Below, one piece after another: positions 1 through 5,806 of a stretch of DNA of 8,423 nucleotides. The stretch lies in contig DAOWHD010000079.1 of NCBI GenBank assembly GCA_030641605.1, positions 1 through 8,423 of the forward strand. Reading direction: 5' to 3'. The stretch comes from Thermoplasmata archaeon (GTDB taxonomy: Archaea; Thermoplasmatota; E2; DHVEG-1). Numbering within the stretch: the first letter of the stretch is position 1; each line of letters starts with the position of its first letter. Under the pieces are notes generated by a model. That model saw nothing but the letters and a program-made list of their open reading frames with translations, was not told where the DNA came from and searched no databases. A program made the translations under genes and the position numbers.

Positions 1-85
1 TTACATTGAGGAGTACAACTGCAATACATCCATCAGGTGAACAGGCGGTAAATTCGCCACCCCATGGATAATATTCCTCTTTCAT
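1..85 (-). CDS. Partial CDS (5' end only), unidentified; possibly MtrA-like
   Basis: The first 28 codons of a minus-strand gene are visible, with no stop before the left edge. The peptide begins MKEEYYPWGGEFTACSPDGC and continues into the hydrophobic stretch IAVVLLNV. Two in-frame ATGs are possible, at 94 and 85. A strong Shine-Dalgarno site at 96-102 lies 10 nt from the ATG at 85 but only 1 nt from the ATG at 94, so 85 is chosen. The order Tyr-Pro, then Gly-Glu-Phe, Pro-Asp and an IAVVLLN strand resembles from memory the start of MtrA, the corrinoid subunit of tetrahydromethanopterin S-methyltransferase, and MtrA-like domains attached to other archaeal proteins. This is a weak resemblance over a short stretch. 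The open frame and strong ribosome binding site make a real gene likely, but its function is open. It is transcribed divergently from hisS. Confidence 0.6.
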   Translation of the reverse strand, partial: MKEEYYPWGGEFTACSPDGCIAVVLLNV

Positions 86-95
86 TTCTTGCATT

Positions 96-102
96 CCTCC
101 TT
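96..102 (-). promoter_or_regulatory. Strong Shine-Dalgarno site deciding the start of the left-edge gene
   Basis: On the minus strand the site reads AAGGAGG, a near-perfect match to the anti-SD end of 16S rRNA. It sits 10 nt before the ATG at 85 and only 1 nt before the in-frame ATG at 94, which favours the downstream ATG. It is the strongest ribosome binding site in the window. Confidence 0.7.
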
Positions 103-136
103 TCTAATGAAATCAAATCCGGTATTTCTGTAAAGG

Positions 137-147
137 TAAATAATACA
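137..147 (-). promoter_or_regulatory. Possible TATA-like box for the left-edge gene
   Basis: On the minus strand the sequence reads GTATTATTTAC, an A/T-rich element about 55 bp upstream of the ATG at 85. With an archaeal TATA-to-start distance of about 25 bp, this would give a leader of roughly 30 nt containing the Shine-Dalgarno site. It is a positional inference in an A/T-rich region. Confidence 0.3.
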
Positions 148-156
148 ACAGTTTAT

Positions 157-169
157 TAAGAATTTCTTA
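157..169. repeat. Short palindrome in the divergent intergenic region
   Basis: TAAGAA and TTCTTA flank a single T, giving perfect 6-bp arms. It lies between the divergent starts at 85 and 231. Just to its right, 171-182 can form a 4-bp stem closed by a GTAA loop. Either could be a regulator site, but such short A/T-rich palindromes also arise by chance. The rest of the 145-bp spacer shows no RNA gene or reading frame that I recognise. Confidence 0.25.
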
Positions 170-195
170 GTGTCGTAAGACAGTTTGGATAAAAC

Positions 196-205
196 GTAAT
201 AAATG
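196..205 (+). promoter_or_regulatory. Possible TATA-like box of hisS
   Basis: GTAATAAATG is centred about 30 bp before the hisS ATG. No Shine-Dalgarno sequence precedes that ATG, so a leaderless or near-leaderless transcript starting close to 231 would fit archaeal practice. The match to the TATA consensus is only moderate. Confidence 0.35.
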
Positions 206-230
206 ATCTGTCTGTGCTGCCAGCAATCAT

Positions 231-1544
231 ATGTCACTTTTGAGTAGAAACAATATTAAGCATGATTTTTCATACGACCTAAACGTGTTTAAGATACCTA
301 GAGGAACAAGAGATTTCACTCCAGGGGAAATGGAAAAGCGAAGATACGTCGAAGAATGTATGATGTCTACATTTAAGACATTTGGATACAGAGAGATACA
401 AACTCCAATGTTTGAAAATTTGGATCTTTTTACTGCTAAATCTGGCGATGCAGTTATTGATGAGATATATTCTTTCACAGATAAAGGTGGTAGAAACCTT
501 TCTCTTAGACCCGAGCTTACAGCCCCCGTTATACGCTTTTATGTTGATAAACTCCAGATGGAACCAAAACCTCTGAAATTATTCTACTTTGGCAACTGTT
601 TTAGATATGACCGACCACAAAAGGGAAGATATAGAGAATTCAAGCAGGCAGGTTGCGAGATCATAGGAACGGACAACCCTGAGGCGTATGCTGAACTTAT
701 TGCCATGGCCTATAAACTTCTGAAAAATGTTGGCTTGGAAAATATAACGTTAAGCATTGGAAATTTAAACATTCTGTCTTCAATGTTTGATAAGCTTGAG
801 ATATCAAAAGATGAACAAAAATATTTAATACCATTAATAGATAAATCTCAATTTGAGGATGTTTTTGAAGCGTTGCAGGATTTTGGTGTTGAAAAGGAAA
901 ATGCAAATAGCTTTTTAGATGTAATTCAAAACTCTGATGTTAACAAGATTTTAAACTACATAAAAGGAGATAAAACAGCAGAACAAGAATTATCGAATTT
1001 AATGAAAATTCTAAAATTGTTAGAAACCTCATTTGATGTAAACTATCAAATAAAGATGAGCATAGTGCGAGGTCTTGATTATTACAAAGGCATTGTTTTT
1101 GAAATAGAAGCGCCATCATTAGGTGCAGAAAAACAAATATGCGGCGGGGGTGCATACGAACTTATTCCATTGTTTGGTGGAAGAGAAACTCCAACTGCTG
1201 GATTTGCATTGGGTTTTGACCGTACCATACTTGCATTAGAAATCGAGAAATATAACCTTCCTTCACCAAAATTAGATTTTTATGTTGTACCCATAAATGA
1301 AGATATGATAAGTAAATCACTTGAAATTGCCCAAAAGCTTAGAGGACAAGGTGCATCTGTTGATGTAGATCTTCTAAGGAGAGGAGTGGGCAAATCGCTA
1401 AAATATGCAAGCTCCATAAATACTAAAAAAACTATTTTAATAGGCCCTAAAGAGCTACAAGAAAACTCTGTGACTCTTAGAGATATGAATACAGGTGATC
1501 AGAAACTGATTAAAATAAAGGATATTGTTAATCTAATAGGATAA
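231..1544 (+). CDS. hisS: Histidyl-tRNA synthetase
   Basis: This cytoplasmic class II aminoacyl-tRNA synthetase charges tRNA-His with histidine using ATP. The 437 residues show the full set of family signatures. IPRGTRDF is at 22-29. Motif 2 is at 124-137 (FRYDRPQKGRYREF). The histidine-specific signatures RGLDYY (280-285) and CGGGAYE (304-310) are present, as is motif 3 AGFALGFDR (323-331). The C-terminal anticodon-binding domain has RRGVGKSLKYA near 383-393. The length is normal. The start is not certain: about 20 residues precede the usual PRGTRDF region, there is no Shine-Dalgarno site at 231, and an in-frame GTG at 285 would begin VFKIPRGTRDF. I keep ATG 231 because a TATA-like element sits at the right distance for a leaderless message. 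hisS is the first plus-strand gene and is followed by a T-run and then nob1. Confidence 0.97.
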   Translation: MSLLSRNNIKHDFSYDLNVFKIPRGTRDFTPGEMEKRRYVEECMMSTFKTFGYREIQTPMFENLDLFTAKSGDAVIDEIYSFTDKGGRNLSLRPELTAPVIRFYVDKLQMEPKPLKLFYFGNCFRYDRPQKGRYREFKQAGCEIIGTDNPEAYAELIAMAYKLLKNVGLENITLSIGNLNILSSMFDKLEISKDEQKYLIPLIDKSQFEDVFEALQDFGVEKENANSFLDVIQNSDVNKILNYIKGDKTAEQELSNLMKILKLLETSFDVNYQIKMSIVRGLDYYKGIVFEIEAPSLGAEKQICGGGAYELIPLFGGRETPTAGFALGFDRTILALEIEKYNLPSPKLDFYVVPINEDMISKSLEIAQKLRGQGASVDVDLLRRGVGKSLKYASSINTKKTILIGPKELQENSVTLRDMNTGDQKLIKIKDIVNLIG

Positions 1545-1549
1545 ATTGG

Positions 1550-1556
1550 TTTTTTT
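1550..1556 (+). terminator. Poly-T tract after hisS
   Basis: Seven consecutive T residues begin 6 nt after the hisS stop codon. Intrinsic termination in archaea often depends on such T-runs in the non-template strand without a strong hairpin. I see no obvious stem before it. A separate TATA-like box for nob1 lies downstream, which supports at least partial termination here. Confidence 0.45.
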
Positions 1557-1586
1557 CAACACTGCAATCTCTGACGGGTTAAAATA

Positions 1587-1598
1587 AAATATAAAAAG
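1587..1598 (+). promoter_or_regulatory. TATA box of nob1 and signal peptidase
   Basis: AAATATAAAAAG is a good archaeal TATA element centred about 25 bp upstream of the nob1 ATG at 1617, within a longer A-rich stretch from 1581. No Shine-Dalgarno site lies between it and the ATG, so a leaderless nob1 transcript starting at or a few bases before 1617 is the simplest reading. Confidence 0.55.
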
Positions 1599-1616
1599 AG
1601 TGCTTACTGCTATAAA

Positions 1617-2159
1617 ATGTCCTCTAAAAAAAAATCAAAGATTTATATTATAGATACATCTGCCATTCTGTCTGGCATACCAATTAATTTTGACGATGCA
1701 GCAATGGTTACTACCAGTAGCATCTCCATGGAATTAAAACCCGGCGGCAGAGATTATCGTGCATTCCAATTTTTGATAGAAAAGGGACTGTCTATTCTTT
1801 CCCCATCTAAAAAATCGAGAGATGCAGTAAACTCTACTTCCCGTAAGACAGGAGACGAAGACAGACTATCAAAGGCAGATGTGGATGTACTGGCTCTTGC
1901 ACTAGATATGAAACTCGACGATGGCAAAGATGCTGTTATATTAACAGACGATTACTCCATACAAAATGTAGCTGATGCTTTAGACATGAAATTTGGTAAC
2001 ATTGGCCAACCAAAGATAACAAAAAGATTTAAATGGGGTTACCAATGTCTCGGATGCGGTAAAAAATTCAAAGAAAATATAAAGATATGTCCAATATGCG
2101 GGGCTGCAACAAAAAACATAATATTGGATGGGAAAGACATCAAAAGGAGAAAGCGATAA
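1617..2159 (+). CDS. nob1: Endoribonuclease Nob1 (PIN domain plus zinc ribbon)
   Basis: Nob1 cuts pre-16S rRNA at the mature 3' end during late small-subunit assembly. The 180-residue protein has the archaeal layout. An N-terminal PIN domain starts with the strand IYIIDTSAIL, giving Asp13 as the first acidic catalytic residue. Further acidic positions are Glu39, Asp88/Asp90 (in SKADVDVLALAL) and Asp111/Asp112 (in ILTDDYSIQNVA). A C-terminal zinc ribbon follows, with Cys144-x2-Cys147 and Cys158-x2-Cys161, and the tail is basic (KRRKR). A PIN domain followed by a C4 ribbon separates Nob1 from the many VapC-type PIN toxins, and no antitoxin gene lies nearby. It is followed 3 bp later by the signal peptidase gene, so the two are probably co-transcribed. 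Confidence 0.93.
   Translation: MSSKKKSKIYIIDTSAILSGIPINFDDAAMVTTSSISMELKPGGRDYRAFQFLIEKGLSILSPSKKSRDAVNSTSRKTGDEDRLSKADVDVLALALDMKLDDGKDAVILTDDYSIQNVADALDMKFGNIGQPKITKRFKWGYQCLGCGKKFKENIKICPICGAATKNIILDGKDIKRRKR
2144..2149 (+). promoter_or_regulatory. Shine-Dalgarno-like site of the signal peptidase gene
   Basis: AAGGAG lies inside the last codons of nob1, 13 nt before the ATG at 2163. The spacing is longer than usual, but the ATG is the first in frame and directly precedes the membrane segment. Confidence 0.4.
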
Positions 2160-2162
2160 CAG

Positions 2163-3029
2163 ATGGACATCAAGGATATCAAGAAATTGTTTTTAGGTTT
2201 TTGGCGAAGCGATAACGAAAAGATATCATTAATCAGAGATGTCGTTGTCGCTCTTTTTGTAGTTTTGATACTGCTAACAGTCCTGTGGTCTTATACGGGG
2301 CAATGGTTCGGTGCCCCAATGGTAGCCATCGAATCAGGCAGTATGATGCATAGAGACGAACCTTTTGGGAGATTTGGCACCATCGATGCAGGCGATATGG
2401 TACTTCTGGTAAAAGTGAACGGTAAAGAAGACGTATTAACACGTGGCTTTGAAGGCTATGAATACTATGGAGAAATAGCAAAAGGCAAAGGAGGTTTTCA
2501 ATCATACGGAGATTATGGTGATGTTATAATATACAGAAAATATGGAAATACTGATGAAGACCAGATAATCCATAGAGCAATATGTTGGATAGAATATAAT
2601 GAAACATATGGCACGTATACTGTACCAGAATATGGATTAACTAATGTAACTTCCATCACTATAAGTGCAGTAGGATTAACTCATTATAAACCAAGTCACT
2701 CAGGATTTATAACGCAGGGAGACAATCCAATAACAAACGACAGATGCGATCAAGCTGGTGGCATCTGCAATGAACCTATAAGACCAGAATGGATTACAGG
2801 GAAAGCTCGATTCGAGTTACCGTGGATTGGAACGATAAATCTCCTATTCAATGATCTAATTAGCGGAAGTTTATGGGACGATCATCAAGAAGCAACAGTA
2901 TATAATGTCCCATCAGATTGTATTTCCTGTCTTATAATACTCATAGTTGTTCTTGTATCAATTCCTGTAACATTGGATATCTATGATTATTACAGAAGAA
3001 ACAGGCATGATTACCAAAATAGATTATAG
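2163..3029 (+). CDS. Type I signal peptidase (archaeal Ser-His type)
   Basis: This is a membrane protease that removes signal peptides from secreted proteins. The 288-residue chain has a short positively charged N-terminus, a transmembrane helix at about 27-45, a large external domain, a second helix at about 254-275 and a basic tail (YYRRNRH). The catalytic serine is Ser60 in SGSM. The general base is His137 in IIHR, where bacterial enzymes have Lys. The conserved acidic box is ITQGDNPITND at 183-193, with Asp187 and Asp193. This is the S26B pattern of archaea and of eukaryotic Sec11. The protein is much longer than a minimal Sec11: extra sequence rich in Tyr and Gly lies between Ser60 and His137, and another extension lies between His137 and Asp187. 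A cysteine pair (195, 202) sits just after the acidic box. It is probably co-transcribed with nob1. Family assignment is secure; the role of the insertions is unknown. Confidence 0.93.
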   Translation: MDIKDIKKLFLGFWRSDNEKISLIRDVVVALFVVLILLTVLWSYTGQWFGAPMVAIESGSMMHRDEPFGRFGTIDAGDMVLLVKVNGKEDVLTRGFEGYEYYGEIAKGKGGFQSYGDYGDVIIYRKYGNTDEDQIIHRAICWIEYNETYGTYTVPEYGLTNVTSITISAVGLTHYKPSHSGFITQGDNPITNDRCDQAGGICNEPIRPEWITGKARFELPWIGTINLLFNDLISGSLWDDHQEATVYNVPSDCISCLIILIVVLVSIPVTLDIYDYYRRNRHDYQNRL

Positions 3030-3038
3030 CGATGTACT

Positions 3039-3740
3039 CTACTGATACCAATCAGGTACAACTTCATATGTAAGAGGATCTTGAAGTCCTGCTTCCTTAA
3101 AACCCTTCAGCCTCAACAAGCAAGAATCACATTTACCGCAAGGTTTCATTCCACCTTGATAGCAAGACCACGTTTTTTCAAAAGGAACGTTGAGTTCAGA
3201 GCCTTTTTTTATTATTTCGGTCTTGGAAAGATAAAGCAGAGGTACTTCTATTCCAATGGGATGCCCTTCAACTCCTTTCTTGGTTGCAAGATCCGCCATT
3301 TTTTGGTATGCCTCTATGTATTCAGGTCGACAATCAGGATATCCCGAATAATCCATGGCAGTGGCGCCAATATACAATGCCTCAGCATTAACGGCTTCAG
3401 CATATGCAAGACCAATTGACAAAAAAACGGTATTTCTTGCCGGAACATATGTGGAGGGTATAGATTTACCTATGTTTTCCAGATTTTGTTCGTCTGGAAT
3501 GCTTAAGGAGTTATCTGTCAATGCCGAACCGCCAAACTTATAAAGATCAATGTCAAAAATGATGTGTTTTTCTGCATTTACAGCAGATGCAATCTTTTTT
3601 GCGCTTTCTATTTCCTTTTTGTGCCGCTGTCCATAATTAAAAGACAATGCATAAATTGCATAGCCACTCTCCTTTGCTATGAATGCTGTGACACAGGAAT
3701 CAAGACCACCGGATATTAGACAAACCGCTTTTTTAACCAT
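3039..3740 (-). CDS. queC: 7-cyano-7-deazaguanine (preQ0) synthase QueC
   Basis: QueC is an ATP-dependent cytoplasmic enzyme that converts 7-carboxy-7-deazaguanine and ammonia to preQ0. In archaea preQ0 is inserted into tRNA and becomes archaeosine. The 233 residues show the PP-loop SGGLDS at 10-15, STYVPARN at 96-103, DYSGYPDCRPEY at 130-141 and a C-terminal zinc site of Cys193, Cys201, Cys204 and Cys207. The frame is open up to an ATG at 3800, but the family starts at MVKKAVCLISGG, so I place the start at 3740. That leaves 10 bp after the queD stop and avoids a 20-residue extension overlapping queD. It is a stand-alone QueC with no fused amidotransferase domain, which fits a biosynthetic role in place of the archaeosine-forming GAT-QueC. 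It is the last gene of the minus-strand operon and ends 9 bp from the convergent signal peptidase gene. Confidence 0.95.
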   Translation of the reverse strand: MVKKAVCLISGGLDSCVTAFIAKESGYAIYALSFNYGQRHKKEIESAKKIASAVNAEKHIIFDIDLYKFGGSALTDNSLSIPDEQNLENIGKSIPSTYVPARNTVFLSIGLAYAEAVNAEALYIGATAMDYSGYPDCRPEYIEAYQKMADLATKKGVEGHPIGIEVPLLYLSKTEIIKKGSELNVPFEKTWSCYQGGMKPCGKCDSCLLRLKGFKEAGLQDPLTYEVVPDWYQ

Positions 3741-3750
3741 ATAAGATAAA

Positions 3751-4236
3751 TTACCTCTCAAACGTTTTTGTCGCCCATGCGCCCTGTCCAAATCCTTCAT
3801 CCACGCCTATTTCCATTTTTTCTATCTGTTTTTCCAAAGAAAGCCTTTCTGTGGCCTGTTCTAATATGTACTTTGAAAGTGTCTCTGCCGATGTAGAGCC
3901 AATAGGTAGCAAAGCACAGTCACTTACAGGAAAAACATATTGTTTTCCAAGAGAAGTCACTTTAATACTATCATTTTCTTTTTCAAGGGTCACAACACTG
4001 CTCTTTTCAGGTATTAAAACCCTGTGATCCAACTCCTTCACAATATCCCTAAGCACATTTTTCAACACGGCAAAATCCATGATTATTCCTTTTTCATCTG
4101 TTTTTCCGAATACCTTTACATGTACTGCATAGGTATGTCCATGTAATCTGCCGCATTTTTCATATTCTGGGATAACATGAGCAGATGAAAACCGTATTTT
4201 GGCATTCCATCCATCAATTGTAATGTATGACTTCAT
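3751..4236 (-). CDS. queD: 6-carboxy-5,6,7,8-tetrahydropterin synthase QueD (PTPS family)
   Basis: QueD converts 7,8-dihydroneopterin triphosphate to 6-carboxytetrahydropterin, an early step of preQ0 synthesis. The 161-residue protein shows the zinc-binding histidines His20 (FSSAH), His32 and His34 (LHGHTY). The active-site cysteine Cys28 is spaced C-x3-HGH, the pattern of the QueD (PTPS-I) subgroup. MDFAVLK is at 53-59, the catalytic pair Asp70-His71 is in LDHRVL, and MEIGVDEG is near the end. It is longer than the roughly 120 residues of bacterial QueD. The extra residues lie at about 78-112, between the LDH motif and the TSAETLS region, as in many archaeal PTPS proteins. The stop lies 10 bp before queC, and the start lies 6 bp after the iscU stop. 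The pairing with queC argues for preQ0 synthesis and against biopterin or folate synthesis. Confidence 0.92.
   Translation of the reverse strand: MKSYITIDGWNAKIRFSSAHVIPEYEKCGRLHGHTYAVHVKVFGKTDEKGIIMDFAVLKNVLRDIVKELDHRVLIPEKSSVVTLEKENDSIKVTSLGKQYVFPVSDCALLPIGSTSAETLSKYILEQATERLSLEKQIEKMEIGVDEGFGQGAWATKTFER
3753..3759 (-). promoter_or_regulatory. Shine-Dalgarno-like site of queC inside the end of queD
   Basis: On the minus strand GAGAGGT covers the last codons and the first base of the stop codon of queD (Glu-Arg-stop), and is 12 nt before the queC ATG at 3740. The arrangement suggests translational coupling and supports the shorter queC start. Confidence 0.45.
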
Positions 4237-4242
4237 AAAATC

Positions 4243-4623
4243 TCACTTTTTCTTTTTCTTTCTATAATCTTTTATTGCCTCACGAAGTGCATCTGTAGCA
4301 AGATTTGAACAATGCATCTTTATAGCAGGTAATCCTCCAAGTTCATTTGCTACATCATCACGTGTTAACATCATTGCTTCATCTAAGGTTTTACCTTTAA
4401 CAATTTCAGTTGTTATACTGCTGCTGGCTATAGCTGCAGCGCATCCATATGTTTGGAATTTAATATCAATAATTCTATCATCTTTAACTTTGATGAAAAT
4501 AGTCATAATGTCTCCACATACAGGATTCCCTACAGTTCCGGCACCATCTGCATCTTTGATCTCGCCAACATTTCTAGGATTGTAGAAGTGGTCCTTTACC
4601 TTTTCAGTATACATGTCTGCCAT
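4243..4623 (-). CDS. iscU: Fe-S cluster assembly scaffold IscU/NifU-N
   Basis: This is the scaffold on which Fe-S clusters are built from iron and sulfur delivered by IscS. The 126-residue protein has the three cluster-ligand cysteines Cys36 (GNPVCGD), Cys61 (YGCAAAIASSS) and Cys105 (KMHCSNLA). It also has Asp38, the residue that governs cluster lability. At the position of the LPPVK motif, which the HscA chaperone recognises in bacterial IscU, the sequence is LPAIK. The second proline is missing, as in NifU-like proteins, so an HscA partner is not implied. It ends in five lysines. A Shine-Dalgarno-like GAAGG at 4632-4636 overlaps the iscS stop and is 8 nt before the ATG, supporting this start over Met4. 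It lies 12 bp after iscS. Confidence 0.94.
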   Translation of the reverse strand: MADMYTEKVKDHFYNPRNVGEIKDADGAGTVGNPVCGDIMTIFIKVKDDRIIDIKFQTYGCAAAIASSSITTEIVKGKTLDEAMMLTRDDVANELGGLPAIKMHCSNLATDALREAIKDYRKKKKK

Positions 4624-4635
4624 AGCTAAAACCTT

Positions 4636-5805
4636 CTATCTATTCCATAAAGGAGACATTTTCCTTAATCTCTCTACAATATCGGGCAGCACACTAGCAA
4701 CGTATGAAACATCTTCTTCTGTGTTTTTCCTGCCCAAGGTTAACCGCAGCGAACCATGTGCTTCTTCAGGTTTAAGTCCAATCGCCATCAGTACATGTGA
4801 TGCTTGAAGCTTTTTGGAAGAACATGCAGAGCCAGTGGCAGAAGCAATACCTTTCTCATCAAGCATCATATTTAACGATTCTCCTTCTATCGCCGTGAAT
4901 CGAAAATGAGCATTGTTTACTAATCTTTTTTCAGGGTGCCCATTAAGATAGCTTTCCTCAATTTTGAGAATGTCTTTAATCAATTTATCCCTTAAATTTT
5001 TGAGATGTGCCATATCCTCTTTGAGTCTGGTCTTTCCTAACTCACATGCTTTACCAAGCCCAACAATGCCCGGAGTGTTGTATGTGCTGCTTCTCAGGCC
5101 CTTTTCATGCCCGCCACCGTGTGCCAATGGATAAATTTTCACTCCGTTTCTAATATATAATGCTCCAACTCCCTTTGGTCCATAAATCTTATGAGCGGAA
5201 ACGGACAATAAATCAACATTTGATTCGCCTACATCAATTGGAGTCTTGCATATCGCTTGGACTGCATCAGTATGAAATAATACATCGTGTTTCCTTGCAA
5301 TTCTGCCAATTTCATTTATCGGCTCTATTGTACCAATCTCATTGTTGGCATACATAATGGTTATAAGAAAAGTATCTTTGGAAATTGCTTCTTCTAAATC
5401 TTTTATTCGTATAATGCCATACTTATCCACTGGAAGATACTTGACATTAAAACCTTGTTTTTCTAGATGCCTACAAGTCGCAAGAACCGCAGGATGTTCA
5501 ATTGAAGATGTTATTATATGATATCCTTTGCCACCTATTTTGTCTTTATTTAGATATGCCGCTCCTTTAATGCCAAGATTGTCTGATTCAGTCCCGCCTG
5601 AAGTAAAGATAATTTCATCTGCATCTGCATTTAATATGTCAGCTACTTTACTTCTTGATTCCTCTACTGCATCAAAAGCCTCTCTTCCAAATGAGTGTAT
5701 AGAAGACGGATTTCCAAAATATTTATCAAAATAAGGAATCATTTCATCAATTACTTCTTTGTCAACCGGCGTGGATGCACCGTGGTCCATGTAAATTCTT
5801 TTCAT
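4636..5805 (-). CDS. iscS: Cysteine desulfurase IscS/NifS family
   Basis: This PLP enzyme takes sulfur from cysteine, releases alanine, and passes the persulfide to IscU. The 389 residues keep the full set of catalytic positions: His104 (SIEHPAV), Asp180 and Gln183 (HTDAVQA), the PLP lysine Lys206 (SAHKIYGP) and the persulfide cysteine Cys328 (GSACSS). As far as I recall, these numbers match E. coli IscS exactly for His104, Lys206 and Cys328. The loop around Cys328 has the length of IscS-type enzymes, which suits direct transfer to IscU. A frame extension to 5823 exists, but a GGGGAG site 6 nt upstream of the ATG at 5805 fixes the start and leaves a single base after the nadA stop. iscU follows 12 bp later. 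The enzyme probably serves NadA, other Fe-S proteins and possibly tRNA thiolation. Confidence 0.96.
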   Translation of the reverse strand: MKRIYMDHGASTPVDKEVIDEMIPYFDKYFGNPSSIHSFGREAFDAVEESRSKVADILNADADEIIFTSGGTESDNLGIKGAAYLNKDKIGGKGYHIITSSIEHPAVLATCRHLEKQGFNVKYLPVDKYGIIRIKDLEEAISKDTFLITIMYANNEIGTIEPINEIGRIARKHDVLFHTDAVQAICKTPIDVGESNVDLLSVSAHKIYGPKGVGALYIRNGVKIYPLAHGGGHEKGLRSSTYNTPGIVGLGKACELGKTRLKEDMAHLKNLRDKLIKDILKIEESYLNGHPEKRLVNNAHFRFTAIEGESLNMMLDEKGIASATGSACSSKKLQASHVLMAIGLKPEEAHGSLRLTLGRKNTEEDVSYVASVLPDIVERLRKMSPLWNR

Positions 5806-5806
5806 T

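Noticed and set aside
171..182. Hairpin with GTAA loop as a small RNA or terminator
   Set aside because: The stem has only four base pairs and no T-run follows, so nothing beyond chance can be claimed.
1617..2159. VapC-type toxin of a toxin-antitoxin pair, suggested by the PIN domain
   Set aside because: The C-terminal C4 zinc ribbon and basic tail identify Nob1, and there is no small antitoxin gene next to it.
3741..3800. Upstream extension of queC to an ATG at 3800
   Set aside because: It would overlap the end of queD by about 50 bp and add 20 residues before the conserved MVKKAVCLISGG start. An SD-like site supports 3740.
4243..4262. A-rich run at the end of iscU as a frameshift or truncation
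   Set aside because: The protein has 126 residues, close to the roughly 128 of E. coli IscU, and all motifs are present, so the stop is where it should be.
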